A stretch of DNA of 48,200 bases from Chloroflexota bacterium (GCA_009841405.1 VXLV01000144.1:1-48200), one strand, 5' to 3'. Shown: positions 40,508 to 48,200, numbered from the stretch's first letter. A program made the numbers and translations. Notes: generated by a model not told the origin, from the sequence alone.

Positions 40508-41401
40508 CTAAAACAGCGGGCTGCCGGGTATCCGCGCGCAAACGCGATAGAGCGTCGTGATGCCGGTCAGGTACAAGCTGCAAAGGTCAGCGTCGCCCCA
40601 GGTGAAATTTGTGATCTGCATCGGTGTCCGCAGGCGACCGAGGAAGCTGCCGTCAGCGCGGAAGACGTGCAGCCCGCCCTGGGCGCAGCAATAGAGATTG
40701 CCTTCGCTGTCGATTTTCATGCCATCGGGCACGCCGGGTCCGTCGCCCTTGGTCTCGGCGAAGAGGCGGCGATTCGCGAGCGCGCCATCCCCTGCGACAT
40801 CAAAAACGTAAATCTTGTATTCGGGACTGTCATTGATGTAGAGCAGCGACTCATCGGCGGAGAAGCACAAGCCGTTGGGTCGGTTAAGCGCGGCAGTCAG
40901 CAGCGTCAGCGACTCATCGGCCGGGTCCCAGCGATAGACGCCATTGAAGTCGAGTTGGGTCGGGCGCGGGATGCCCACTTTCGCCTCGCGTCCGAAGGGC
41001 GGGTCGGTGAAGTAGACGCTGCCATCGCGCTTGACCACGATATCGTTGGGGCTGTTGAGTTCGGCGCCGTCGTAATGGGAGGCGAGCGTAGTCATAGTCT
41101 CGCCGTCCATGCGCGTCACGCGGCTGCTGGCGTGATGACAGCTGAGAAGCCGGCCTTGCCGGTCGTAGGTATTGCCGTTGGCCATGTGGCTGTTGCGGCG
41201 ATAGAGGCTCAATCCGGCGTCCGCCGACCACTGCAGGGTCGAGTTGCCCAGGATGTCGCTGAAGCGCAGGTGCTTCTCATGGGGATGCCAGGCCGGGCCT
41301 TCAAGGAACTTCAGGCCGTCCGCCACAATCTCGATATCGCTGTCGCGGTCAAAGAACGCGCGCAACTGCGGGTCGTGGACATCTAGCTCAATGGCGGGCA
41401 T
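40508..41401 (-). CDS. SMP-30/gluconolactonase family lactonase
   Basis: A 297-residue six-bladed beta-propeller of the SMP-30/gluconolactonase/LRE-like family, which hydrolyses sugar lactones using a divalent metal. The ligands are visible: Glu34 (FLEGPAW), an Asn in NRPNGL (about 175) and Asp226 (GVPDGMKID), together with the substrate-side LNSPNDI. GGAGAATGTC gives a good ribosome site. Possible substrates include gluconolactone, other aldonolactones or organophosphates. The sugar ABC importer at 44677-47608 lies in the same broad region, but no operon link exists. Confidence 0.9.
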   Translation of the reverse strand: MPAIELDVHDPQLRAFFDRDSDIEIVADGLKFLEGPAWHPHEKHLRFSDILGNSTLQWSADAGLSLYRRNSHMANGNTYDRQGRLLSCHHASSRVTRMDGETMTTLASHYDGAELNSPNDIVVKRDGSVYFTDPPFGREAKVGIPRPTQLDFNGVYRWDPADESLTLLTAALNRPNGLCFSADESLLYINDSPEYKIYVFDVAGDGALANRRLFAETKGDGPGVPDGMKIDSEGNLYCCAQGGLHVFRADGSFLGRLRTPMQITNFTWGDADLCSLYLTGITTLYRVCARIPGSPLF

Positions 41402-41431
41402 GACATTCTCCGTTCTCGGCGCGGCCGGAAG

Positions 41432-41794
41432 TCACTTGCGTTTGCGCGCTTGGGGTTTGAGGGTCTTGGCGTAGGCATAACTCAGTTCGAGATTGGGCAG
41501 CAGTCGGGCGGTGTCGCGCAGCAGACGATCCGGCACGGCCACGTATTCCTTCATGACCGTCCCGTAGGTCACCAGTAGCTCGCAGTCGAACTCTTCCAGG
41601 AATGCCTCCCGCTCCGCCTTGCCCAGGCGCAGCCCAACCGTTCCGGCTTTGGTCAGTTGGCTGAACATGTTGCCGTTGAGCGAGGTGTAGGGCAACTTTG
41701 CGCCGCCCCTAAGTTCAATCTCCGGGTGCGCGTCAATGAGCCGCTTGTAGAGCGCTAGTTTGTCATCCGGCACATTTCCATATTTGCCGCTCAT
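41432..41794 (-). CDS. TfoX N-terminal domain (Sxy-like) family protein
   Basis: A 120-residue protein of the TfoX_N family. It contains GNMFSQLTKAGTVGLRLG, TYGTVMKEYVAVPDRLL and ends in SYAYAKTLKPQARKRK, all typical. TfoX/Sxy proteins control competence in gammaproteobacteria, but isolated TfoX_N proteins in other phyla have no proven role, so a competence function should not be assumed. ATG 41794 is chosen because AGAGG lies 6 to 7 bases before it and the domain starts there; an in-frame ATG at 41815 is possible. The gene is divergent from the flavin oxidase at 41957. Confidence 0.8.
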   Translation of the reverse strand: MSGKYGNVPDDKLALYKRLIDAHPEIELRGGAKLPYTSLNGNMFSQLTKAGTVGLRLGKAEREAFLEEFDCELLVTYGTVMKEYVAVPDRLLRDTARLLPNLELSYAYAKTLKPQARKRK

Positions 41795-41808
41795 CGACCG
41801 CCTCTGGC

Positions 41809-41835
41809 TTGACAATCGTCACCAGAAGTTATCAT
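41809..41835 (+). promoter_or_regulatory. possible promoter for the flavin oxidase gene
   Basis: TTGACA (41809-41814), a 15-base spacer and TATCAT (41830-41835). The spacing is short. The leader to the ATG at 41957 would be about 115 bases. Confidence 0.4.
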
Positions 41836-41956
41836 GCCTGGCATTGGAGAGCGCGGCAATGGTTCATTGACGCGCGCCAGGCAAGCGGTTCTAATTGATG
41901 CGGCCTCGATTCCAGAGGCGACTAAAGATGGCGTACATTTTCATGAAAGGCTGAGC

Positions 41957-43162
41957 ATGTCGACTTACGATATTGCGGTGATCGGCAATGGGTTGATGGG
42001 CAGCGCGGCGCTCCGTCACCTGACGGTAAGTTGCCCGGAGTTAAATGTATGCGGCATCGGGCCGGCCGAACCGCTGGACCGCAAGCGCCATACCGGCGTC
42101 TTCGCCAGCCACTATGATCAGGGGCGGATTACGCGCATCCTTGATCCCAGCCCGCTCTGGGGCAAGTTGGCGCGCGAATCTATCGCGCGCTATCCCGTCA
42201 TTGAAGCGGCGAGCGGCGTCGTTTTTCATCATCGCGTCGGCTGCCTGCGCGCGACAGACATCGCCGAGCGCGCCGCCGAGATCGACGCCTGCGCCGCCGC
42301 CTATGAGCCACCACACCGGCGCCTTGATGCCGCTGGCTGCCGGGACGCGTATCCCTTTCTCGCGTTCTCGGATGACTTCGTCGCCTGGGACGAAAGCGGC
42401 GAAGCCGGCTATATCAACCCGCGCCAGTTGGTCGAGGCGCAGTTGAAAGCCGCCGCAAACAACGGGGCAACTGTCATCCGCGAAATTGTCGATTCGCTGG
42501 ACATTCACGCGGACGGCGTGTCGATTAGCACGCGCGAAGGGGGCGAGACGCGCGCGGCGAAAGCGCTGCTGACCGCCGGCGGCTACAGCAATACGCTGCT
42601 GCGGCGCAAGCTGGATTTGCCGACAAAGTCGCATACGATTTTGCTGGCGGAAGTGTCCGCCGAAGAGACCGAGCGGCTGCGCGACATGCCGTCGATCATT
42701 AGCACATTCGATCACCCGCAGGTCGAATCGCTTTACATGCTGCCGCCTGTACCTTATCCGGATGGCAAGACCTATATCAAGCTGGGGCCGAGCGGCCGCG
42801 ACGAGCAGTTTTTCGACGCCACGGAAAATGACCGCGAGCTATTACCCTGGTTCCAGAGCGACGGCAACCCGATCACCGCCGCCGACTTGAAGGCGGCGCT
42901 GCATCGTATGATCCCTAATTTGCAGGCGCTGTCTTACCAGACGGTCCCCTGCCTGATCACCTATTCCGCGCATGGCAACCCTTATATTGACGCGCTGGAC
43001 GCGGGCCGGCTGTACGTGGCTACGGCGGGCAACGGCATGGGCGCCAAGTCATCGGACGAGATCGGGCGGATCGGCGCGCTGCTCTGCGCGACTGACGAAT
43101 GGCGCAGCGACTTGAACCGAAAAGACTTTCGGGCGGTTTACACCGACGAAGGGTCGAAGTAA
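41957..43162 (+). CDS. FAD-dependent oxidoreductase, sarcosine-oxidase-like
   Basis: A 401-residue flavoprotein of the DAO family. The Rossmann motif is VIGNGLMGSAAL, the substrate-side helix has GVFASHYDQGRITRIL, and Cys332 (VPCLITYSAHGNPYID) aligns with the cysteine that binds FAD covalently in monomeric sarcosine oxidase. It differs from the oxidase at 18020 in most surface segments, so the two probably use different amines. ATG 41957 is chosen because GAAAGG lies 6 bases upstream; the frame is open to 41834, but the extra part has no Rossmann strand. Its 3' end overlaps the convergent NUDIX gene by 25 bases. Confidence 0.87.
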   Translation: MSTYDIAVIGNGLMGSAALRHLTVSCPELNVCGIGPAEPLDRKRHTGVFASHYDQGRITRILDPSPLWGKLARESIARYPVIEAASGVVFHHRVGCLRATDIAERAAEIDACAAAYEPPHRRLDAAGCRDAYPFLAFSDDFVAWDESGEAGYINPRQLVEAQLKAAANNGATVIREIVDSLDIHADGVSISTREGGETRAAKALLTAGGYSNTLLRRKLDLPTKSHTILLAEVSAEETERLRDMPSIISTFDHPQVESLYMLPPVPYPDGKTYIKLGPSGRDEQFFDATENDRELLPWFQSDGNPITAADLKAALHRMIPNLQALSYQTVPCLITYSAHGNPYIDALDAGRLYVATAGNGMGAKSSDEIGRIGALLCATDEWRSDLNRKDFRAVYTDEGSK

Positions 43163-43629
43163 GGCGAAGTCTCGCCTGCAAACGCCAGCGCGATGATCCG
43201 CCTGTGGCGCGGCAGCATATTTTCCGGCAAATCATCGCGCGGGAAGTAGCGGATAGCCAGCGATTCGTCATCGTTGACGCGCGGCGTACTATCGTCAGCC
43301 GGGCGACAGCGGAAGACCGTTGTCACGGTCGCCATTTGGTCGCCGTTGGGATAGGTCACGACATAGCCGCGGCCCGAAAGCACAGCTACGATGCGCGCGG
43401 GCGCGACCGCAATGCCGGTTTCCTCAAACACCTCGCGGATGGCGGCGTCGGCGACAGTTTCGCCAGGCTCGACTCCGCCGCTGGGCGGCGCCCAGGTTTC
43501 GGTATCGCGGCGCAATTGCAGCAGGACCTCGTCGCGCGCGTTGATGACGACCGCCGTCACGCCGGGCAGCAGCAGCATGTCATTGCCGATTTTGGCGCGG
43601 ATGCCGCTGACGTAATCTGATATGGGCAT
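43138..43629 (-). CDS. NUDIX hydrolase, tandem copy 1
   Basis: A 163-residue NUDIX protein with an intact box: G-VEPG-E ... REVFEETGI. It cleaves nucleoside-diphosphate derivatives, and a MutT-like sanitising role is possible. The protein is nearly identical to copy 2 (43720-44211). At the DNA level a 287-base stretch (43214-43500) is the same in both copies, while the flanks differ by about 10 percent. Divergence of N-terminal codons (SDYVSGIRAK against SAYVAKLRAK) marks two separate genes. The 3' end overlaps the convergent flavin oxidase gene by 25 bases. Confidence 0.92.
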   Translation of the reverse strand: MPISDYVSGIRAKIGNDMLLLPGVTAVVINARDEVLLQLRRDTETWAPPSGGVEPGETVADAAIREVFEETGIAVAPARIVAVLSGRGYVVTYPNGDQMATVTTVFRCRPADDSTPRVNDDESLAIRYFPRDDLPENMLPRHRRIIALAFAGETSPYFDPSSV

Positions 43630-43719
43630 GGCGCGCCTCCGGTGACCGATACGAATTCATCATACGCGCGCTGGCGCCAAACTCCTCAGTCGGTTCCAGG
43701 CGCGTATTCGGAAGGCGTT

Positions 43720-44211
43720 CTATTGCGCTGGCGGATCAAAGTAAGGCGGCGCGCAGTCTTTCAGCGCCAGTGCGATGATCCGCCGGTGGCGCGGGAGCAT
43801 ATTTTCCGGCAAATCATCGCGCGGGAAGTAGCGGATAGCCAGCGATTCGTCATCGTTGACGCGCGGCGTACTATCGTCAGCCGGGCGACAGCGGAAGACC
43901 GTTGTCACGGTCGCCATTTGGTCGCCGTTGGGATAGGTCACGACATAGCCGCGGCCCGAAAGCACAGCTACGATGCGCGCGGGCGCGACCGCAATGCCGG
44001 TTTCCTCAAACACCTCGCGGATGGCGGCGTCGGCGACAGTTTCGCCAGGCTCGACTCCGCCGCTGGGCGGCGCCCAGGTTTCCGTATCGCGGCGCAGTTG
44101 CAGCAGGACCTCATCGCGCGAGTTGATAACGACCGCCGTCACGCCGGGCAGCAGCAGCAGGTCATTGCCGATTTTGGCGCGGAGCTTCGCGACGTAGGCC
44201 GAAATCGGCAT
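43720..44211 (-). CDS. NUDIX hydrolase, tandem copy 2
   Basis: A 163-residue duplicate of copy 1 with the same intact NUDIX box and a different C-terminus (ALKDCAPPYFDPPAQ). ATG 44211 overlaps the OsmC stop by one base (TGATG), so it is the second gene of an OsmC-NUDIX operon; copy 1 lies 90 bases further on. The identical 287-base core (43796-44082) is surrounded by diverged flanks, suggesting gene conversion after an older duplication. The duplicate function is probably the same or closely related. Confidence 0.92.
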   Translation of the reverse strand: MPISAYVAKLRAKIGNDLLLLPGVTAVVINSRDEVLLQLRRDTETWAPPSGGVEPGETVADAAIREVFEETGIAVAPARIVAVLSGRGYVVTYPNGDQMATVTTVFRCRPADDSTPRVNDDESLAIRYFPRDDLPENMLPRHRRIIALALKDCAPPYFDPPAQ

Positions 44212-44609
44212 CAGCCGACGGATACAGTGAGAGCGACCGAGCCTTTGAGCGTGTTGGCGACGATACAAGCGCGCTCGCTGATCTTCACCAGCTTCTCGAA
44301 TTCGGCGCGGTCGGCAAAGGCGGAAGTGACGACCATGTCGATGGCGGCGAAGCGCGCCGGCGCCTCGGCCAATTCGCCGCTGACTTCGATCGCGATGTCG
44401 TCGATATCCAGATCGCGAGCGCGGACGGCGGCCAGCAGATTGCTGTTGAAGCAGCCGCCAAGCGAAGCCAGCAGCAGCTCGCCGCCCATGGCGCCTTTGT
44501 CGCGCCCGCCTTTGGCTTCGGGCCGGTCAATGTCGATAGCGTGATTGCGGATTTGCGCGGCGGTGGTGGCGTCGTTGACTTGTGTGAGTTTTACGGAAAT
44601 TGTGGGCAT
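44211..44609 (-). CDS. OsmC family protein
   Basis: A 132-residue OsmC/Ohr-type protein. The two reactive cysteines are visible, Cys53 (LGGCFNSN) and Cys115 (ERACIVANT), in the usual positions for peroxide reduction. OsmC proteins reduce organic hydroperoxides with a dithiol donor. AAAGGATACGCTT precedes the ATG as a ribosome site. Coupling with a NUDIX hydrolase fits an oxidative-damage theme, since NUDIX proteins clean up oxidised nucleotides; this link is inference. It could alternatively be a generic OsmC-like protein without peroxidase activity. Confidence 0.88.
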   Translation of the reverse strand: MPTISVKLTQVNDATTAAQIRNHAIDIDRPEAKGGRDKGAMGGELLLASLGGCFNSNLLAAVRARDLDIDDIAIEVSGELAEAPARFAAIDMVVTSAFADRAEFEKLVKISERACIVANTLKGSVALTVSVG

Positions 44610-44632
44610 AAGCGTATCCTTTGCGAATCGGC

Positions 44633-44653
44633 GGGCGACCCAATGGGTCGCCC
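44633..44653. repeat. GGGCGA hairpin repeat
   Basis: GGGCGACCC-AAT-GGGTCGCCC, a perfect hairpin with 9-base arms, between the OsmC gene and the end of the ABC transporter operon. On the minus strand it sits just after the last permease gene and may end its transcript. Confidence 0.85.
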
Positions 44654-44676
44654 CTACAATTGCTCATTTGGCGAAA

Positions 44677-45630
44677 TCAGCCTTTGACGGCGCCCATGGT
44701 AAAACCTTGCACCAGGCTGTCAAGGAAGAGGTTGTAGGCCAGGCCGACAGGTATGGCGATGATCAAGGCGGCGGCCAGCAGGGGCTGCCAGAAGTAGACA
44801 TCGCCCAGGATGAGTTCGGTGGGCACGCCGACGCTCAGGGTGCGCTGACGGGTATCGGCGATGAAGACCAGGCCGTAGATGAATTCGTGCAGCGTCAAGG
44901 TGAAGGTGAAGACGACCGTCGAGATGATGCCCGGCAATGACAGCGGCAGCACGACGCGCAAGAAGGCTTCCACGCGGTTGTAGCCGTCGACGAGCGCGGC
45001 TTCTTCGAGCTCTGGCGGCACAGCTTTGAAGAAGCCTTGCAGCAGCCACATGCTGAAGGGCACGGTGAATGTGGGGTAGACGGCGATCAGTGACCAGGGA
45101 CTGTCTTTCAGGCCTAGCAGCACCACGATGCGGAACATGGGAATGAAGAGCAGGGTCGGAGGCACGAGGTAAACAAGGAACATCAGAATGCCGGCGCGCT
45201 CGCCCCAGCGGCCGGTCAGGCGCGCCAATGCATAGGCCGCCGGCAACGACAGCGCCAATGTGATGATGACGACGGCGACGCCGACCAGAATCGAATTGCG
45301 GATAAAGTCGAGATAAGCGGTGTTGTTGAATAGGGCGTCGAGGTGCTCAATGGTGGGTTCCTGGCGGAAGACGAAGGGCTGGGGCCGGCGGTAGAGATCG
45401 CCATCAGTCTTGAAGGTGTGCAGGAACATGATCAAGAAGGGTGAGACGGCGAAGAAACAGAAGACCAGCACGACGAAGTAGAAGGGCGAGCGGCGCAGGA
45501 TATGCGAGAATTCTTCGCGCGTGGCGCCGTATTTGCGGATGCGCCAGGCGATGCGCAGGCCGACCAGCAGAACGAGCAGGAGCAGCAGCAGCGCCCAGAA
45601 GTTGCTGAGAATGAATGTCAGCAGGGCCAT
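44677..45630 (-). CDS. carbohydrate ABC transporter permease (MalG/UgpE type)
   Basis: A 317-residue permease with six to seven hydrophobic helices. The N-terminal extra helix (LLTFILSNFWALLLLLLVLL) precedes the standard core. The EAA loop that contacts the ATPase is EEAALVDGYNRVEAFLRVVL. It carries sugars or polyol phosphates across the membrane together with the partner permease. It starts by a one-base TGATG overlap with the preceding permease gene and is the last gene of the operon. Confidence 0.93.
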   Translation of the reverse strand: MALLTFILSNFWALLLLLLVLLVGLRIAWRIRKYGATREEFSHILRRSPFYFVVLVFCFFAVSPFLIMFLHTFKTDGDLYRRPQPFVFRQEPTIEHLDALFNNTAYLDFIRNSILVGVAVVIITLALSLPAAYALARLTGRWGERAGILMFLVYLVPPTLLFIPMFRIVVLLGLKDSPWSLIAVYPTFTVPFSMWLLQGFFKAVPPELEEAALVDGYNRVEAFLRVVLPLSLPGIISTVVFTFTLTLHEFIYGLVFIADTRQRTLSVGVPTELILGDVYFWQPLLAAALIIAIPVGLAYNLFLDSLVQGFTMGAVKG

Positions 45631-46556
45631 CAGCGCACCTCGGCGCGGCTGGCGGTGCGCAGCATGAATATCGCCATCGCCAGCAGCAGCGGGAAGGCGA
45701 ATAGCGAAATCGCCGCGCCCTGCGCCAGGTTGCCGCCTTCAATGCCGACCTGGAAGGAATACAAGCCCAGCACGCGCGTGTAATCGACCGGGCCGCCGCG
45801 CGTCAGCACATAGACGACGGTCATATCGCCGAACATGGTGATCATGCTGAAGAGCAGGGCGATGACCATGATGGGCAAGATCAGCGGCAGCTTGATCTGC
45901 AGCAGCGTGCGCATAAAGCGCGAGCCATCGACTTCGGCCTGGTCGAGGATGTCGGTGGGAATAGAGGATAGTCCGGCCATCAGGATCACGGTGGCCAGCG
46001 GTGTCATGCGCCAGACTTGCACGAAGATGACGCTGATCTGCGCCAGATCGGGCGAGGCGAGCCAGAAGAGATTGCGGTCTTTGCTCAAGAGGCCGCCGGG
46101 GCCGAGGAAGCCGGTCTGCAGCAGCAGATAGTCGATGGGGCTGTACTTGGTGTCGAGCATCCAAAGCCAGCCGATCATCGCCAGCGAAACCGGCGTCGCC
46201 CAGGGCAGGATGAAGATGAAGCGCGCAAACCACTTGCCGGTGAAGTTTTGCGTGAAGATGATCGCCAGGATATTGGCGAATAGCAGGATGAAAACCTGCG
46301 ACACCAGCGTGAAGCGGATGGTGGTCTCGAAGACTTGCCGGAAGATGTCGTTCTCCCAAACCGCTTCGAAATTCCGCAGGCCGACAAAATTGAGATCGGT
46401 ATTGCCGACCGTGACATCGGAGAAGCCAAAAGCGATGGCCAGCAGAAATGGGAAGCCGACCAGAAGCAAAATATAGAGCAGCGCCGGCGCCAGGAAGAGA
46501 ATGCCGACGACGCGCCGATTGTCGAGCGGAAAAGCCGGCAGCGCCAGGCTCGCCAT
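45630..46556 (-). CDS. carbohydrate ABC transporter permease (MalF/UgpA type)
   Basis: A 308-residue permease with about six membrane helices. The family start ILFLAPALLYILLLVGFPF and the EAA loop DILDQAEVDGSRFMRTLLQ are typical of the CUT1 group. The C-terminal TRGGPVDYTRVLG segment is also usual. It pairs with the MalG-type permease downstream to form the channel. Its start overlaps the ATPase stop by one base (TGATG at 46556). Confidence 0.93.
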   Translation of the reverse strand: MASLALPAFPLDNRRVVGILFLAPALLYILLLVGFPFLLAIAFGFSDVTVGNTDLNFVGLRNFEAVWENDIFRQVFETTIRFTLVSQVFILLFANILAIIFTQNFTGKWFARFIFILPWATPVSLAMIGWLWMLDTKYSPIDYLLLQTGFLGPGGLLSKDRNLFWLASPDLAQISVIFVQVWRMTPLATVILMAGLSSIPTDILDQAEVDGSRFMRTLLQIKLPLILPIMVIALLFSMITMFGDMTVVYVLTRGGPVDYTRVLGLYSFQVGIEGGNLAQGAAISLFAFPLLLAMAIFMLRTASRAEVR

Positions 46557-47608
46557 CAGAGCGCCTCGGCCAATTGCTGGGGCGCGATGCGGGCGCCGCT
46601 GCGCTGGTCGAAGAATTTGAGATCGCTGTTGTGGACGGCGAATTCGTAATCGCTTTCGACATCAAGCGAGACGCGGACGTTGGACGGGACTTTCGCCAGC
46701 GTCAGTTGGCTGTCGTGGCCTTGCACGTAGCCATAGACCAGCCGGTCGGAGCCCAGGTATTCCACGCGCTTGACAAAGTAGTGGAATATGCGCGCGTTTT
46801 CAGGGTTGTCGTTGAGCGTCTTTGGCAAGAAGTGTTCGGGCCGGAAACCGAAATTGCAGCCTTCGCCGGCGAGGATGTTCATGCTGGGCGAGCCGAGAAA
46901 TGTAGCGACGAATTCGTTGGCGGGGTCGTCGTAGATTTGCTGCGGCGTGCCGATCTGCTGGATCTTGCCCTCTGACATTACGACGATGCGGTCGCCCAGT
47001 CCCATCGCTTCGATCTGGTCGTGCGTCACAAAGACGGCGGTGATATTCGACGAACGCTGAAAGTCCTTCAGTTCGTCGCGGGCGTTGGCGCGCAGCTTGG
47101 CGTCGAGATTCGAGAGCGGCTCGTCGAGCAGCAGCAGCGCCGGCTGCGTCACCATCGCGCGGGCGATGGCGACGCGCTGGCGCTGCCCGCCGGAGAGTTG
47201 GCGGGGACGGCGATCGAGCAGCATGTCGATCTCCAACAGTCGGGCGGTGTTCTCGACTTTCTCGCGGATGGCGCGCTTGTCGAATTTCTTTTCGCGGCGC
47301 TGCGCGCGCAGCGGGAAAGCGATATTGTTGAAGACATTCATGTGCGGGTAGAGGGCGTAGCTTTGGAAGACCATGGAGACGCCGCGTTTGCGTGGCGGTA
47401 GCGGGGTTACGTCAGCGCCGCCGATGCTGATTTGCCCGGCGCTGGGTTTCTCCAGGCCGGCGATCATGCGCATGAGCGTCGTCTTGCCGCAGCCGGAGGG
47501 TCCCAGGATGACCAGGAATTCGCCTTCTTCAATCGCCAGGTCGACGCCATCGACGGCGTGGACGGCGTCGAAGTATTTCTTGAGTCCGCTGATTTGGACG
47601 AGGGACAT
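46556..47608 (-). CDS. ABC transporter ATPase (MalK/UgpC type)
   Basis: A 350-residue ATPase with Walker A GPSGCGKT (36-43), Q-loop [12 protein letters not shown], signature LSGGQ (138-142), Walker B LLLLDEP (158-164) and the switch His in VFVTHDQ. A C-terminal TOBE-like regulatory region (about 245-350, with [11 protein letters not shown]) marks the CUT1 group that imports di- and oligosaccharides or glycerol phosphates. It heads a coupled ATPase-permease-permease unit. No binding protein gene is in the window, so the ligand is undefined; the protein may be encoded beyond 48200 or elsewhere. Confidence 0.94.
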   Translation of the reverse strand: MSLVQISGLKKYFDAVHAVDGVDLAIEEGEFLVILGPSGCGKTTLMRMIAGLEKPSAGQISIGGADVTPLPPRKRGVSMVFQSYALYPHMNVFNNIAFPLRAQRREKKFDKRAIREKVENTARLLEIDMLLDRRPRQLSGGQRQRVAIARAMVTQPALLLLDEPLSNLDAKLRANARDELKDFQRSSNITAVFVTHDQIEAMGLGDRIVVMSEGKIQQIGTPQQIYDDPANEFVATFLGSPSMNILAGEGCNFGFRPEHFLPKTLNDNPENARIFHYFVKRVEYLGSDRLVYGYVQGHDSQLTLAKVPSNVRVSLDVESDYEFAVHNSDLKFFDQRSGARIAPQQLAEAL

Positions 47609-47617
47609 GGTGAAGAT

Positions 47618-48034
47618 TCATTTCCTGCCGGGCTGCGAAGCAATTGACGCGCCGTACTTTGTGAGCCATTCGCCTATGACATGGACGACAGCGTCTGTTT
47701 TATGCATTACTTGGGCATTTGTGAAACGTAACACATGCAAGCCCAATGATTCCAAATACCGCTGTCGTTCCTCGTCATTAGCCGCGTGACCGGGCTCGTT
47801 ATGGATGCCGCCGTCAATTTCCAAGACTAATCTAGCCTCGAAACAATAGAAGTCAACGATGAACCGCTCAATCGCGTGCTGTCGACGAAAACGAAAGCCA
47901 TGGACTTGCTTCTTGCGGATGCGTTGCCAAATCAGGTCTTCCGCGGGCGTCGGGTTTCGGCGCATATGGCGGGCAAGCTGTTTTATGTCGTCGTAAATGA
48001 CTGGATCAGTATGCGTGTTTGGCTTGTCGCCCAT
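47618..48034 (-). CDS. DUF559 (Vsr-like endonuclease fold) protein
   Basis: A 138-residue protein of the DUF559 family. The core FRRQHAIERFIVDFYCFEARLV, then LEIDGGIHN and LGLHVLRFTNAQVM follow the family pattern. The conserved D...E-x-D...H arrangement recalls the PD-(D/E)XK fold of very short patch repair nucleases. DUF559 proteins are of unproven function and are often isolated and flanked by GC-rich palindromes, as here. It lies 9 bases upstream of the ATPase gene, so it may be transcribed with the transporter, but the biological link is doubtful. No ribosome site is clear. Confidence 0.88.
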   Translation of the reverse strand: MGDKPNTHTDPVIYDDIKQLARHMRRNPTPAEDLIWQRIRKKQVHGFRFRRQHAIERFIVDFYCFEARLVLEIDGGIHNEPGHAANDEERQRYLESLGLHVLRFTNAQVMHKTDAVVHVIGEWLTKYGASIASQPGRK

Positions 48035-48040
48035 ATATTT

Positions 48041-48200
48041 ACCCCATCCCCCGGCCCCTTCCCCAGCCAGCTAGGGAAGGGGAGACTTGGCGCGAGGTTT
48101 CCAGATTATCGAAATGGCATTCATACGCGGTCCCGGTTGACCAACATGTGCGCTCTGCCATGCTCCCCCTTCCTCAGTTTACTGGGGAAGGGGGTTGGGG
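48041..48200. repeat. CCCCTTCCCC/GGGGAAGGGG palindromic elements next to DUF559
   Basis: ACCCCATCCCCCGGCCCCTT ... CTAGGGAAGGGGAGAC (48041-48083) and CTCCCCCTTCCTCAG ... CTGGGGAAGGGGG (48164-48196): two copies of the C-rich/G-rich palindrome family, separated by about 80 bases, directly upstream of the DUF559 gene. The second copy reaches the window edge. Confidence 0.8.

Noticed and set aside
41432..41794. competence regulator (TfoX/Sxy)
   Set aside because: Only the TfoX N-terminal domain is present and no competence genes are near, so the functional name was not applied.

Overview
The window looks like chromosomal sequence from a GC-rich (visibly around 60 percent G+C), free-living heterotrophic bacterium. 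The gene repertoire and the intergenic repeats point to Chloroflexota, probably an uncultured Anaerolineae-like lineage. This placement is inference: it rests on signal-peptide substrate-binding proteins of the BMP type, SH3/FN3 and TPR proteins with Pro-Thr linkers, abundant SnoaL-like, PhyH and sulfatase genes, and dispersed GGGCGA...TCGCCC hairpins beside CTCTGTG arrays. There is no rRNA or tRNA, and no complete phage or insertion sequence that I can see.

Layout. 1-6170: a small unknown gene, a fosmidomycin-resistance-type MFS exporter, full-length cobalamin-dependent methionine synthase (metH) and a small membrane protein. 6180-10565: a PhyH dioxygenase with a near-consensus promoter, an SGSH-like sulfatase, a methyltransferase, and on the other strand a GT4 glycosyltransferase with a small membrane protein. 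10971-13378: an S9 peptidase followed closely by an RmlC-type epimerase. 13472-19192 (minus strand): three two-domain SnoaL-like proteins, then an Asp/Glu racemase coupled by an ATGA overlap to a covalent-flavin amine oxidase. 19234-19814: a RelE/ParE-type toxin-antitoxin pair. 19822-26252 (minus strand): secreted or exported proteins, including two substrate-binding proteins without permeases, a methyltransferase broken by two consecutive TGA codons, and an FN3/SH3 protein. 26391-27927: a MocR regulator with a palindrome over its -10 box.

27985-29850 is the most foreign-looking stretch. It holds a lower-GC, translationally coupled two-gene module (a DUF4365-like nuclease-fold protein plus an unrecognised 374-residue protein). 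A decayed C-terminal relic of what looks like a type IIG restriction-modification enzyme lies immediately downstream. I regard this as the best candidate for an undescribed system, probably defence-related.

29925-37478: an FkbM methyltransferase, two tandem single-pass TPR paralogues, a NUDIX hydrolase with a LysE-type exporter, and a ZntA-like P-type ATPase whose leader carries a FUR-family-like palindrome. 37519-44609: housekeeping and catabolic genes (RimI, YciI-like, nitrilase, HEAT repeats, SMP-30 lactonase, TfoX-N, a second covalent-flavin oxidase), then a tandem NUDIX duplication with a 287-base identical core, and OsmC. 44677-48034: a tightly coupled carbohydrate ABC transporter (ATPase and two permeases, no binding protein) preceded by a DUF559 endonuclease-like gene flanked by GC-rich palindromic repeats.

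Functionally, much of the window concerns uptake and oxidative breakdown of organic matter: sulfatase, PhyH, flavin oxidases, racemase, nitrilase, lactonase, ABC transport. Many genes are packed with ATGA/TGATG couplings or overlapping convergent stops, and most of the longer gaps between transcription units hold repeat elements.
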